Part shown: one piece after another, positions 7,087-14,937 of the stretch
How the letters are laid out: each line of letters begins with the position of its first letter
How positions within the stretch are numbered: the stretch's first letter is position 1
Source of the DNA: Bordetella parapertussis
Lineage (GTDB): Bacteria > Pseudomonadota > Gammaproteobacteria > Burkholderiales > Burkholderiaceae_B
Reading direction: 5' to 3'
DNA length: 64,000 nt
NCBI GenBank assembly: GCA_945903445.1
Contig: CAMDNZ010000002.1
Coordinates: 1-64,000 of the forward strand
Position numbers and translations under genes: made by a program
The notes under the pieces: generated by a model
Seen by the model: the letters and a program-made list of their open reading frames with translations, nothing else
What the model was told of the DNA's origin: nothing
Databases searched by the model: none

Positions 7087-7821
7087 ATGACGTTGAGCTA
7101 TGAGGTAATGGCACCTATTTACGATGCTATCTGGGGTGACGTGTCACGGCAGCGATATTTGCCAGTTGTACTTGATTGGATCAAAGGTAGAAATGCTGCA
7201 ACTACCCGAGTGTTGGATCTGGCATGCGGGAGTGGGCAGTTTGCCGATGCACTGCGAACCTTAGGCTGTCGAGTGTATGGTGGCGACGCGTCCGCGGCGC
7301 TTATAGCGCGGGCTCAGCGACGAGCACCGAATGTCGAATTTTCCGTATGCTCTATGGATCAGCTTCCTTATAGCGCAAACGCGTTCGACGTGGTGTTGTG
7401 CATTTTCGATAGCATTAATCACATCGAGAGGAACGCGTTAGGAATAGTGTTCTCTGAAGTTTTCCGAGTGCTAGGAGCCGGTGGTCAGTTTATTTTCGAT
7501 GTTAATACGGCGGAGGGTTTTAGCGCTCGTTGGTGCGGACAGACCTCGGTAATTCGGAACGATCTAGTATGTGTGGCTCAATCAAGCTTCGACAGCATTG
7601 AAGGCATAGGTCGTATGAAATTGACTGCGTTCGATCAACTGGACGGCCAGAGATGGAATCGTCGAGACGCAACTATTACCGAGTGGGTGCATGCGCCTTC
7701 CGCGTTGTCAGACTGCCTGCGGACCACCGGGTTTTCTCAAGTTAGAAGTCACCAAAGCACTGATCTAGGAAATGTAAGAGACGTGGGGCGAATGTTTTAT
7801 CGAGCCACCAAGAGCCTATAG
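7087..7821 (+). CDS. Class I SAM-dependent methyltransferase
   Basis: A 244-residue methyltransferase. Motif I is VLDLACGSGQFADAL near residues 43-57, the acidic residue of motif II is in VYGGDAS, motif III appears as YSANAFDVVLCIFDSINHI, and motif IV/V as EVFRVLGAGGQFIFDVNT. TTGGAG lies 6 nt before the ATG and only 45 bp separate it from the oxygenase gene, so it is very likely the last gene of the operon. Its base composition is closer to the backbone than the upstream genes, so it may have a separate origin. Its target, probably an N, O or carboxyl group of the operon's product, is unknown. Confidence 0.85.
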   Translation: MTLSYEVMAPIYDAIWGDVSRQRYLPVVLDWIKGRNAATTRVLDLACGSGQFADALRTLGCRVYGGDASAALIARAQRRAPNVEFSVCSMDQLPYSANAFDVVLCIFDSINHIERNALGIVFSEVFRVLGAGGQFIFDVNTAEGFSARWCGQTSVIRNDLVCVAQSSFDSIEGIGRMKLTAFDQLDGQRWNRRDATITEWVHAPSALSDCLRTTGFSQVRSHQSTDLGNVRDVGRMFYRATKSL

Positions 7822-7912
7822 CTTGTGGCTACGAAAGCGAGCTGACTAGAGAAAAATTGAAACTCTTGCTCACAGCACATAGCGCCGATGTCAAACAGCT
7901 TCGTTTCTCCCC

Positions 7913-9001
7913 TCAATGCCTCACCATCAACAACAACTGCCGCAGGCGTTCGACCTGATCGATCATCTGATGCAATAACCAATACGGGCCGTGCAACTCG
8001 GTATCCATGCCTTGGAGCGGCTTGCGGGGGCGGGTGCGCTTGCTTTCCAATTCCGCCATCAGCGCCAAAGGCATCTTGTCTTCTTCACGCAGCCCCGTCG
8101 CGATACCCAGCAGAGTGCGCCGCATGTGCTGACCTTCGGCCGCAAACGCGCTGAGCAATACCGGTCCGCCATTCGGTTCGGTGGGATGCTGGGGCGACGA
8201 CGACAGCATTTCCAGCGCACTCAACATGGCCCGATGCTGATCCTGAATCTCCTCCAGTTGGGCTTGAGGAATATTCATTTCCTTCGCCACCGAAGGCAGC
8301 AGGTTGCGCAGGCTGATCGAACGACGCGTGACATCGGCGAACATCTTGTTGAGCTCACCCGACGTAGGCGGGTTATCCGACAGCACCCGGCGAATGATGC
8401 GTGCGCAGCGGCGCAAGTTCAAGGCCATGCTGAACCGCCAGGAATAGGTCGCGTGCAAAGGCAAGGCAAACGAGAAAATCAGGGCGACGGCAATGCCGAT
8501 GAACACGTTGAGTGCGCGCCAGCTGCCCGTCTCCAGCGAGTTGTCGCCATGACCTGCGACGATCACGATAGTGATGGCGGTCAATAGGGCGATGTAGCCC
8601 GCCCGGCCGATGGCGTAGTAGGCGCAGATGCCGCCGGACAAGGCCAGCAGGCCATAAGTCAGCGCTTCCGATCCCACGAGGGCGTGCAGCACGATCAGGG
8701 ACAAACCGGCAGTCGCGCCTACCGCCGTGCCTAATGCGCGTTCTGCGGCTTTCTTACGAATATTGCCATGGTGTTGAATGCCCCCGATGACGATCAACAT
8801 CGACACCGAGGCCCAGTCGCCATGCTCGATGTGAAAGCCGCTGGTGATCAAAATAGTCGTCAGCATCGCCAACGCGACTCGTACGGCGTGCAAACCCTGG
8901 GCATGACGGAATCGCTCGTAGGGCGAGGCCATGTGCTGCAAGGCAACTGCCATCCGCTGAAGTGGCAGGGCGATACGTAAGGCGGCTTTTTTGAGTGCCA
9001 T
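7913..9001 (-). CDS. FUSC-family inner membrane protein (aromatic acid exporter-like)
   Basis: A 362-residue protein with five to six N-terminal membrane segments (about residues 35-190), including WASVSMLIVIGGIQHHG, followed by a long soluble C-terminal half of predicted helices. This matches the FUSC/YccS-type half of fusaric-acid-resistance and p-hydroxybenzoic-acid efflux proteins. It is roughly half the size of YccS, as in many FUSC proteins. No membrane fusion partner is adjacent, so an efflux role is only suggested. It converges with the methyltransferase gene and marks the return to GC-rich backbone. Confidence 0.75.
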   Translation of the reverse strand: MALKKAALRIALPLQRMAVALQHMASPYERFRHAQGLHAVRVALAMLTTILITSGFHIEHGDWASVSMLIVIGGIQHHGNIRKKAAERALGTAVGATAGLSLIVLHALVGSEALTYGLLALSGGICAYYAIGRAGYIALLTAITIVIVAGHGDNSLETGSWRALNVFIGIAVALIFSFALPLHATYSWRFSMALNLRRCARIIRRVLSDNPPTSGELNKMFADVTRRSISLRNLLPSVAKEMNIPQAQLEEIQDQHRAMLSALEMLSSSPQHPTEPNGGPVLLSAFAAEGQHMRRTLLGIATGLREEDKMPLALMAELESKRTRPRKPLQGMDTELHGPYWLLHQMIDQVERLRQLLLMVRH

Positions 9002-9265
9002 GGACGCTGCTGGTGGTGGATGCGCGTCCCTCGAACGGGGACTGATCGCTTTAGTTTACGCCGACGGATATCGGCATACTACGATTGCTTGCACCGCAGC
9101 AAAGTGTCGTAGCACGCACGCAACGAACACGGGAAAACCCAGTAATGTTGGGCGTTGCATCGGATCGAAATCTATGTGGCATCGCAATATTCAAAAGCTG
9201 CCCGATCAGGCGGATTCACGTTGTTTCAATGCGGAAATCTCGGCTTACGCGTGCAGCCCGGCGAA

Positions 9266-9967
9266 TCACGCTTCGGCCAGGAGCTGGCGGATGTCGCTGG
9301 CACATTCTTCGGCGGGCTGCTCGTGCTTGAACAACACTCGAATGCGTCCTTGGGTATCGTAAACATAGGTCGTCGACGAGTGATCCATGGTGTAGCTGCT
9401 GCCGGTGGGCACTTTTTGGTAGAACACGTTGTAGGTCTTGGCTACCTGACGAGTCTGCTCGGCATCGCCGTAGAGCGGCACCACATCGGCGTCGAACGCC
9501 TTCGCATAGGCTTGCAAAACCTCGGGCGTGTCGCGCTCGGGATCAAGGGTGACGAACAGAATTTGCAGACGCCGGGCATCTTTGCCCAGCATGCGTTTGA
9601 TTTCGGCGGCCCGAAACAGCGCGGTCGGACAAATGTCGGGGCATTGCGTGAAGCCGAAAAACATCATCACGATTTGGCCTTTGAAGTCGGCCAATGTACG
9701 GGTGTTGCCGGCGGGATCTTTAAGCGAGAAGTCGCTGCCGAATTTCGCGCCGTACACGTCGTGGCCGTAGGTTTTCAGGGCAGGGGGGCGATCGCAGCCG
9801 CTCAGGCCTATCGCCGACAGCGCCAGCAGCCCTAAACACGCGCGGCGGGCAGGCGATGCGACGCCATCGCGATGGTCGTCCGATACAGGACTAAAACGAG
9901 CCTCGCTGCCGACAAGTGCGGCCCGGGGCGAACTCAAACGAAAGAAAGCGCGGCTGGAAGAAGACAT
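9266..9967 (-). CDS. SCO1/SenC-family copper-binding lipoprotein
   Basis: A 233-residue thioredoxin-fold protein for copper delivery or thiol reduction during cytochrome oxidase CuA assembly. Cys109 and Cys113 form the CxxxC motif in FTQCPDICPT, and His196 in YTMDHSS is the third copper ligand. A lipobox LSGC (Cys58) indicates a lipoprotein, but about 40 residues precede the hydrophobic stretch, which is unusually long. The ATG at 9967 lies inside a perfect hairpin (9964-9991), and no other clear start was found nearer the signal sequence. It lies downstream of azurin on the same strand, a coherent periplasmic copper context. Confidence 0.9.
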   Translation of the reverse strand: MSSSSRAFFRLSSPRAALVGSEARFSPVSDDHRDGVASPARRACLGLLALSAIGLSGCDRPPALKTYGHDVYGAKFGSDFSLKDPAGNTRTLADFKGQIVMMFFGFTQCPDICPTALFRAAEIKRMLGKDARRLQILFVTLDPERDTPEVLQAYAKAFDADVVPLYGDAEQTRQVAKTYNVFYQKVPTGSSYTMDHSSTTYVYDTQGRIRVLFKHEQPAEECASDIRQLLAEA

Positions 9968-9991
9968 GGCCGGTAGTTTAACCGGCCATGT
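9964..9991 (-). terminator. Perfect 11-bp hairpin between azurin and sco, covering the sco start codon
   Basis: ACATGGCCGGT (9964-9974) and ACCGGCCATGT (9981-9991) are exact inverted repeats around a 6-nt loop. On the minus strand the hairpin lies 20 nt after the azurin stop codon and ends inside the first codons of sco. It is followed by TCTTCTTCC rather than a clean T run. It could terminate azurin transcription, or mask the sco ATG and control its translation if the two are co-transcribed. Confidence 0.6.
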
Positions 9992-10011
9992 CAGTCCAAA
10001 TCAGCAGCCGG

Positions 10012-10455
10012 TCAGGCCTTGACGATCTTGCCCTTCATGATCATCCAGTGACCAGGGAACGAGCAGAAGAAGCTGTAGTCGCCGCCGGCTTCCAGCTTGG
10101 CCGTATCGAAGGTGACCGAGGTCTTCTCGCCGCCGCCGATGATTTTGGTGAAAGCGATGACGCGAGCGTCGTTCGGCTTGACGTGATCCGGCTTGGCCGT
10201 AGCGCCGTCTTTGGCGACTGCGTCCAGATCCGAGGTCTTGGTGATGACGACATTGTGGCCCATGCTGGCAGCAGGCATCTTGCCGGTGTGAGTCAGGTTG
10301 ATCGTGAATTCCTTGCACGTCGCGGGAACTTTGATTTCCTTGGTGTTGAACTTCAGGGCGTCGTCGCCCGTCACGTCAACGGCGCAATCGGCAGCGTGAG
10401 CCAGAGGCGCGGCGGCAGCCAGAATCAGACCCAGGAACAATTTCGACTTCGACAT
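10012..10455 (-). CDS. azu: Azurin, periplasmic type 1 blue copper protein
   Basis: A 147-residue precursor with a signal peptide cleaved after AHA (residue 21), giving a mature protein of about 126 residues. The type 1 copper ligands are visible: His67 in MGHNVV, then Cys131, His136 and Met140 in FFCSFPGHWMIMKG. The disulphide pair is Cys24 and Cys47. Azurin shuttles electrons in the periplasm, for example to nitrite reductase or peroxidase. ATG 10455 is chosen because GGAG lies 10 nt upstream; a TTG at 10464 is too close to that site. The gene is followed by sco in the same direction. Confidence 0.95.
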   Translation of the reverse strand: MSKSKLFLGLILAAAAPLAHAADCAVDVTGDDALKFNTKEIKVPATCKEFTINLTHTGKMPAASMGHNVVITKTSDLDAVAKDGATAKPDHVKPNDARVIAFTKIIGGGEKTSVTFDTAKLEAGGDYSFFCSFPGHWMIMKGKIVKA

Positions 10456-10567
10456 GAGATGCAACTCCAGAAAAGCATTAGAAAGTTTGGTGTAAGGCTC
10501 GATATGCTAGCAGTTACCGTATGACAGGGTGATAAAGACCCCTCGATTGTGTCGCATCCGAGTGACA

Positions 10568-11194
10568 TCAAACCGGGTCAGCGGGCGCGAGCACTGACGG
10601 CGCAGCGAGGGCGACTGCCGAATCGATGAACAGCGCCTCGTCCATCTGCTCTACCCCCAGTACCCGGGCGCGGCGCAGTCCGCTGACCAAGGCTTCCAGC
10701 GCGCGGGCTAGACGTAGCGCCTGAGCTTGCGTGACGATGTCGTCCCGACAGAGACGACCCGCGAACAAAGCTGCCAGTTGGGCGGCCTGCGCGGCGATTC
10801 CTACGCGAAGCTGTTCCCAATGGCGCGGATCGCGTAGTGCCATGTCCTGAATTTGCGTATCCAGACGGAGGCGGCGGCGCCCTTGTGCCCCGGCCGAGGA
10901 TCGAAACGCCGTGCGGGCGTAAGCGCGCACGGCGTCCTCCAACAAGGGGCTGTTTCCCGCTTCGTCGGCAACGGCCTGTTCTTGTGCGGCCATATCGTCC
11001 ACGATCAAGGCCAACAGCAAGTCGTCTTTGCTGCCGAACACCGAATACACCGCACCTGTGGTCAGTCCCGCCTGGCCCGCGATGTCGTCTAAGCGTGCGC
11101 CATAGCCCTCGCGCCCGACGATATCGCGGGCTGCATCGAGCAGGGCGCGGCGGTGTTGGGCTTGGGCGTCGGCACGGCGGGTAGGCGGTGTCAT
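10568..11194 (-). CDS. TetR/AcrR-family transcriptional regulator
   Basis: A 208-residue regulator with an N-terminal helix-turn-helix around residues 12-58 (DDIAGQAGLTTGAVYSVFGSKDDLL). The C-terminal ligand-binding region is all helical and not assignable to a ligand. It lies 19 bp downstream of an MFS transporter gene in the same direction, so it is probably co-transcribed with it and may control it together with itself. No operator palindrome was identified upstream of the transporter. Confidence 0.88.
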   Translation of the reverse strand: MTPPTRRADAQAQHRRALLDAARDIVGREGYGARLDDIAGQAGLTTGAVYSVFGSKDDLLLALIVDDMAAQEQAVADEAGNSPLLEDAVRAYARTAFRSSAGAQGRRRLRLDTQIQDMALRDPRHWEQLRVGIAAQAAQLAALFAGRLCRDDIVTQAQALRLARALEALVSGLRRARVLGVEQMDEALFIDSAVALAAPSVLAPADPV

Positions 11195-11213
11195 GGTGGC
11201 AGGCCGAAAAAGA

Positions 11214-12338
11214 CTAGCGTTTCAACAGTCTTGCACTGGCGGCAACGATGGTCAACAGCAGAGCCAGCACCGTCAATGCCGTCGACAGGCTGGTGGCCTG
11301 GGCGATGAATCCGATGGCAGCCGGTCCGGCCAGGATGCCGGTGTAGCCGATGGTGGTGATGGCGGCGATGGCAAGGTGCTCGGGCATGACGCTTTGGCGT
11401 CCCGCGGCGCTGTACATGATGGGCGAGATATTGGCGCAACCGATTCCCACCAGCGCGCAGCCGACTAGGGCCACAGGCCAGCCCGGTGCATAGACCATCA
11501 CCCCCTGACCGCCGGCCGCGATCAGTCCGCCCAGCGCGACCACCGGTGCCCGGCCTAGTCGCTTGACGACCGCGTCGCCGGTCAGGCGGCCCAAGGTCAT
11601 GGCGACGGAAAACACGGCGTATCCCAGGCCGCCCCAGGCGGCGGGCATGGATTGCGCCGAAGTGAGGAACACGGCGCTCCAGTCGAGCATGGCGCCTTCG
11701 GCCAGGAACACGATGAAGCACAAGCCGCCCAACACCAGGACGATGCCCCGAGGCAGCGCAAACAGCGATCCCCGATCCGTGCTGCCTTCGGTCAGTAGCC
11801 CGCGCCACGCCAGCGCCAAGGCCAAGGTGATCATGCCGACGACACAGGCGACCGCTGCCAGGGGCGAAAGGCTCAGCGCCAACAGTGCGCTGACAGTCGC
11901 CGCGCCCACGAACCCGCCCACGCTGAACAGACCGTGGAAACCGGACATCATGTGGCGGCCGCTGTCGCGTTCGACCACGACGGCTTGCAGGTTCATAGTG
12001 CAGTCGACCAGCCCCAAGCCCATGCCGAAGACGAACAGCGCGAGGCCCAAGCCGTAAGGCGTGGTGGCGATGGCCAGCCACGGAAGGCTGGCACAGACCA
12101 GGATCGCGCCGGTGCTCAACGTGCGGCGCACGCCGAATCGGGCGGCCAGGGCGCCTGCGGGGGCCATGGCCGAAATCGACCCGATACCCAGGCACAGCAA
12201 CAGCATGCCCAGTAAGCCTTCGTCCAATCCCGCACGTTCGCGCGCCAGCGGAACTAAGGGTGCCCACGCCGACATGCCGATCCCGGCGACGAAGAAAACC
12301 CATCGCGTGGCCAAGTGAGTCGTGGGTGTATCGGACAT
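11214..12338 (-). CDS. MFS transporter, YbjJ-like
   Basis: A 374-residue transporter with twelve predicted membrane segments. Segment pairs such as FVAGIGMSAWAPLVPLARER and the loop GALAARFGVRRTL match the YbjJ/fucose-permease-like branch of MFS. ATG 12338 is preferred over a longer frame because the upstream gene (nitronate monooxygenase, plus strand) starts at 12417, leaving a divergent promoter region of 78 bp. Substrate unknown. It is followed by a TetR gene, suggesting a self-regulated efflux unit. Confidence 0.8.
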   Translation of the reverse strand: MSDTPTTHLATRWVFFVAGIGMSAWAPLVPLARERAGLDEGLLGMLLLCLGIGSISAMAPAGALAARFGVRRTLSTGAILVCASLPWLAIATTPYGLGLALFVFGMGLGLVDCTMNLQAVVVERDSGRHMMSGFHGLFSVGGFVGAATVSALLALSLSPLAAVACVVGMITLALALAWRGLLTEGSTDRGSLFALPRGIVLVLGGLCFIVFLAEGAMLDWSAVFLTSAQSMPAAWGGLGYAVFSVAMTLGRLTGDAVVKRLGRAPVVALGGLIAAGGQGVMVYAPGWPVALVGCALVGIGCANISPIMYSAAGRQSVMPEHLAIAAITTIGYTGILAGPAAIGFIAQATSLSTALTVLALLLTIVAASARLLKR

Positions 12339-12416
12339 GGATCGTGTCGTAAACGAAGGTAGACTGCATTGTAGGGGTGCCTATACTTCGGTTATCCGAT
12401 CGATTTGGAGAGTGGC

Positions 12417-13529
12417 ATGAGCGAAGCATCGAGGCCCGGCGAGCGGGCGCAGGCATGGCGTGAGCATTTGGGGCTGACCGCGCCAATCATTCAGGCACCG
12501 ATGGCGGGCGTCAGCACGCCTGCGTTGGCGGCGGCCGTGTCGAACGCGGGCGGTCTGGGATCCCTGGGCGTGGCGGCGATGCAGCCGGACGCCGTGCGTG
12601 ACGCCATTCGGCAGACGCGCGCGCTGACATCGCAAGCGTTCAACGTGAATGTGTTCTGTCATCACCCCGACGTGTCGGACGCTGCGGCCAATGCGCGGTG
12701 GCTGGCGTATTTGCAGCCGAGCTTCGAGCAATTTGGGGCCGAACCGCCGGCATCGCTGCGGGCCGATTTGTACGGCAGCATGTCGATGGACGAAGCGCTG
12801 TTCAGGACGATTCTCGACGAACGGCCTCCCGTGCTGAGCTTCCACTTCGGGTTGCCCAGCGCCGATCGGATCACGGCGTTCCGCAGCGCTGGTATCGTGC
12901 TGATGGCCACTGCGGTGTCATTGCGCGATGCGCTGGCCGCACAAGAAGCCGGTATCGATGCCGTAGTGGCGCAAGGCATCGAGGCCGGCGGCCATCGTGG
13001 CGTGATCGACGTGGCTGAGCGCGATGAGGGGCAGGGCGTCTTGACGCTGACGCGAACCTTGGTACGCAAACTACACGTGCCGGTCGTGGCGGCTGGGGGC
13101 ATCATGGATGGCGCAGGGGTGGCTGCGGTATTGGCGCTGGGTGCAGCGGCGGCGCAAATGGGCACCGCCTTCGTCGGCTGCCCCGAGTCGGCCGCCGATG
13201 CCGGTTATCGATTGGCGCTGGCATCGGGTGTCGATGGCCGGACCACCTTGACGACGGTCATCTCGGGCCGGCCGGCAAGAGGGTTTCGCAATGCCCTGAC
13301 CGATTTGGGCGAACAGACCGGAGCGCCCCCGAGCCCGGGCTATCCGATGACCTACGACGCGGGCAAAGCCATCAATGCGGCGGCCAAGGCGCAGGGCCAT
13401 ACCGACTACGGTGCATTCTGGTCTGGGCAAGGGGCGGCTTTGGCGCGGGCCTTGCCCGCCGCCGATTTGGTGGCCACGCTGCAGGACGAATGTGCCGAAG
13501 CGATCGAGGCATTACAGGCTTTGACTTAA
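12417..13529 (+). CDS. Nitronate monooxygenase (2-nitropropane dioxygenase family)
   Basis: A 370-residue FMN-dependent TIM-barrel enzyme that oxidises nitronates, often as defence against propionate-3-nitronate. Seen are the N-terminal motif IIQAPMAGVSTPALAAAVSNA, the phosphate-binding segment QGIEAGGHRG, and the flavin-binding VPVVAAGGIMDGAGVAAVLALG. ATG 12417 has GGAG six bases upstream; the TTG at 12405 is rejected. It is divergent from the MFS gene. Other members of this family act as enoyl reductases, so the exact reaction is inferred. Confidence 0.88.
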   Translation: MSEASRPGERAQAWREHLGLTAPIIQAPMAGVSTPALAAAVSNAGGLGSLGVAAMQPDAVRDAIRQTRALTSQAFNVNVFCHHPDVSDAAANARWLAYLQPSFEQFGAEPPASLRADLYGSMSMDEALFRTILDERPPVLSFHFGLPSADRITAFRSAGIVLMATAVSLRDALAAQEAGIDAVVAQGIEAGGHRGVIDVAERDEGQGVLTLTRTLVRKLHVPVVAAGGIMDGAGVAAVLALGAAAAQMGTAFVGCPESAADAGYRLALASGVDGRTTLTTVISGRPARGFRNALTDLGEQTGAPPSPGYPMTYDAGKAINAAAKAQGHTDYGAFWSGQGAALARALPAADLVATLQDECAEAIEALQALT

Positions 13530-13575
13530 GCGATAGGGAGATAAGAAGATAGGATTTGCTGGGTATTGATATAGG

Positions 13576-13591
13576 CTGTATATTTATACAG
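13576..13591 (+). promoter_or_regulatory. LexA (SOS) box overlapping the start of the radical SAM/UdgX operon
   Basis: CTGTATATTTATACAG matches the CTGT-N8-ACAG LexA operator exactly, with the AT-rich alternating centre of strong boxes. Its last base is the G of the GTG start codon at 13591. A possible promoter, TTGCTG (13555-13560) with TATATT (13579-13584), would start transcription near 13591, giving a nearly leaderless mRNA. LexA bound here would block the promoter. Confidence 0.8.
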
Positions 13592-14871
13592 TGGATACTC
13601 AGCAAAAACTCGCCATTCTGGCTGACGCCGCCAAATACGACGCCTCTTGTGCGTCCAGCGGCAGCGACAAGCGTCACTCCATCGGTGGGCGCGGTATCGG
13701 TTCGACCGAATCGGCAGGGATTTGCCATAGCTACACGCCCGACGGTCGCTGCGTGTCTTTGCTCAAAATTTTGCTGACCAATTTTTGCCAGTACGATTGT
13801 CTGTATTGCGTCAATCGCGTCAGCAGCAACGTGCCGCGCGCCCGCTTCACCGTGCAGGAGGTGGTAGATCTCACCCTGGACTTCTATCGGCGCAATTGCA
13901 TCGAAGGGTTGTTCCTATCCAGCGGCATCATTCAAAGCCCGGACTACACCATGGAGCAAGTGGTGGCTGTTGCGCGAAGCCTGCGGGAAGATCACGATTT
14001 TCGGGGCTACATCCATCTCAAGACGATTCCAGACGCCACGCCGGAACTGCTGGCGCAAGCCGGTCGCTACGCCGATCGTCTCAGCATCAATGTCGAGCTG
14101 CCTACCGAACAAAGCCTGATTGCGCTCGCTCCCGAGAAAGATGGCGGTAATATCCGGCGCGCCATGGCGCGTATGGCCGTACACATCAGCAACGCCAAGG
14201 AAGAGCGCAAGGCGGCCGCCAAGCCCACCGCGCGCACGACGTCCATGGCAGGTGCTCGTCCGCTGCGGGCCACCCCGCCGCGTTTCTCGCCCGGCGGTCA
14301 AAGCACTCAGATGATCGTGGGCGCGGACGCCAGCGACGACCGCAGCATCTTGGCGACCAGCGCCAACCTGTACGGCAGCTATCGTCTGAAGCGGGTGTAT
14401 TACTCGGCGTTCAGTCCAATTCCAGACGCCTCGCGCGCGTTGCCCTTGCAGGCGCCGCCCATGGTGCGAGAGCATCGCTTATACCAAGCCGATTGGCTGA
14501 TGCGCTTTTACGGCTACGAGGCCAGCGAAATCGTGCCGCCTGGGCACGGCATGTTGTCGTTGGAGATGGATCCAAAATTGGCATGGGCCCTGGCTCACGT
14601 CGATCGCTTTCCCGTCGATCTGAATTGTGCACCGCGTGAGCTGATGCTGCGGGTGCCTGGCTTGGGCGTCAGAACGGTCGATCGCCTGCTGGCCGCCAGA
14701 CGAGTGCGCCGTCTGCGCAGTGACGATTTACGGCGCTTGAAGCTGGGGATGGAAAAGGTGCTGCCCTTCGTGGTATTGGCCGATTACCGTCCTTCCAAAC
14801 TGCCCGATGCGCAAACCTGGGCGGCACGTCTTCGGCCGCCGTCGGTGCAGGGCGAGTTGTTTGCCGCATGA
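13591..14871 (+). CDS. Putative DNA modification/repair radical SAM protein (UDG-linked)
   Basis: A 426-residue radical SAM enzyme of the family that co-occurs with a uracil-DNA-glycosylase-like partner. The 4Fe-4S cysteines are Cys66, Cys70 and Cys73 in LTNFCQYDCLYCVNR. The N-terminal AILADAAKYDASCASSGS block is family-typical and fixes the GTG start at 13591. A C-terminal helix-hairpin-helix (LMLRVPGLGVRTVDRLLAAR) would contact DNA. A basic, low-complexity insert (about residues 205-240, rich in Ala, Arg and Lys) interrupts the barrel. The reaction is unknown. The gene is preceded by a perfect LexA box and followed 66 bp later by its UdgX partner. Confidence 0.9.
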   Translation: MDTQQKLAILADAAKYDASCASSGSDKRHSIGGRGIGSTESAGICHSYTPDGRCVSLLKILLTNFCQYDCLYCVNRVSSNVPRARFTVQEVVDLTLDFYRRNCIEGLFLSSGIIQSPDYTMEQVVAVARSLREDHDFRGYIHLKTIPDATPELLAQAGRYADRLSINVELPTEQSLIALAPEKDGGNIRRAMARMAVHISNAKEERKAAAKPTARTTSMAGARPLRATPPRFSPGGQSTQMIVGADASDDRSILATSANLYGSYRLKRVYYSAFSPIPDASRALPLQAPPMVREHRLYQADWLMRFYGYEASEIVPPGHGMLSLEMDPKLAWALAHVDRFPVDLNCAPRELMLRVPGLGVRTVDRLLAARRVRRLRSDDLRRLKLGMEKVLPFVVLADYRPSKLPDAQTWAARLRPPSVQGELFAA

Positions 14872-14937
14872 GAGCGTCGTCATGACCATTCAGCTTTTAG
14901 GATGTGATCGTGAGAAGGCGGACTTGGAGACGAAAGC

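Noticed and set aside
11191..12486. 431-codon minus-strand frame overlapping the MFS gene
   Set aside because: It is a frame-shifted shadow: residues are Arg/His-rich, while 11214-12338 gives a clean twelve-segment transporter.
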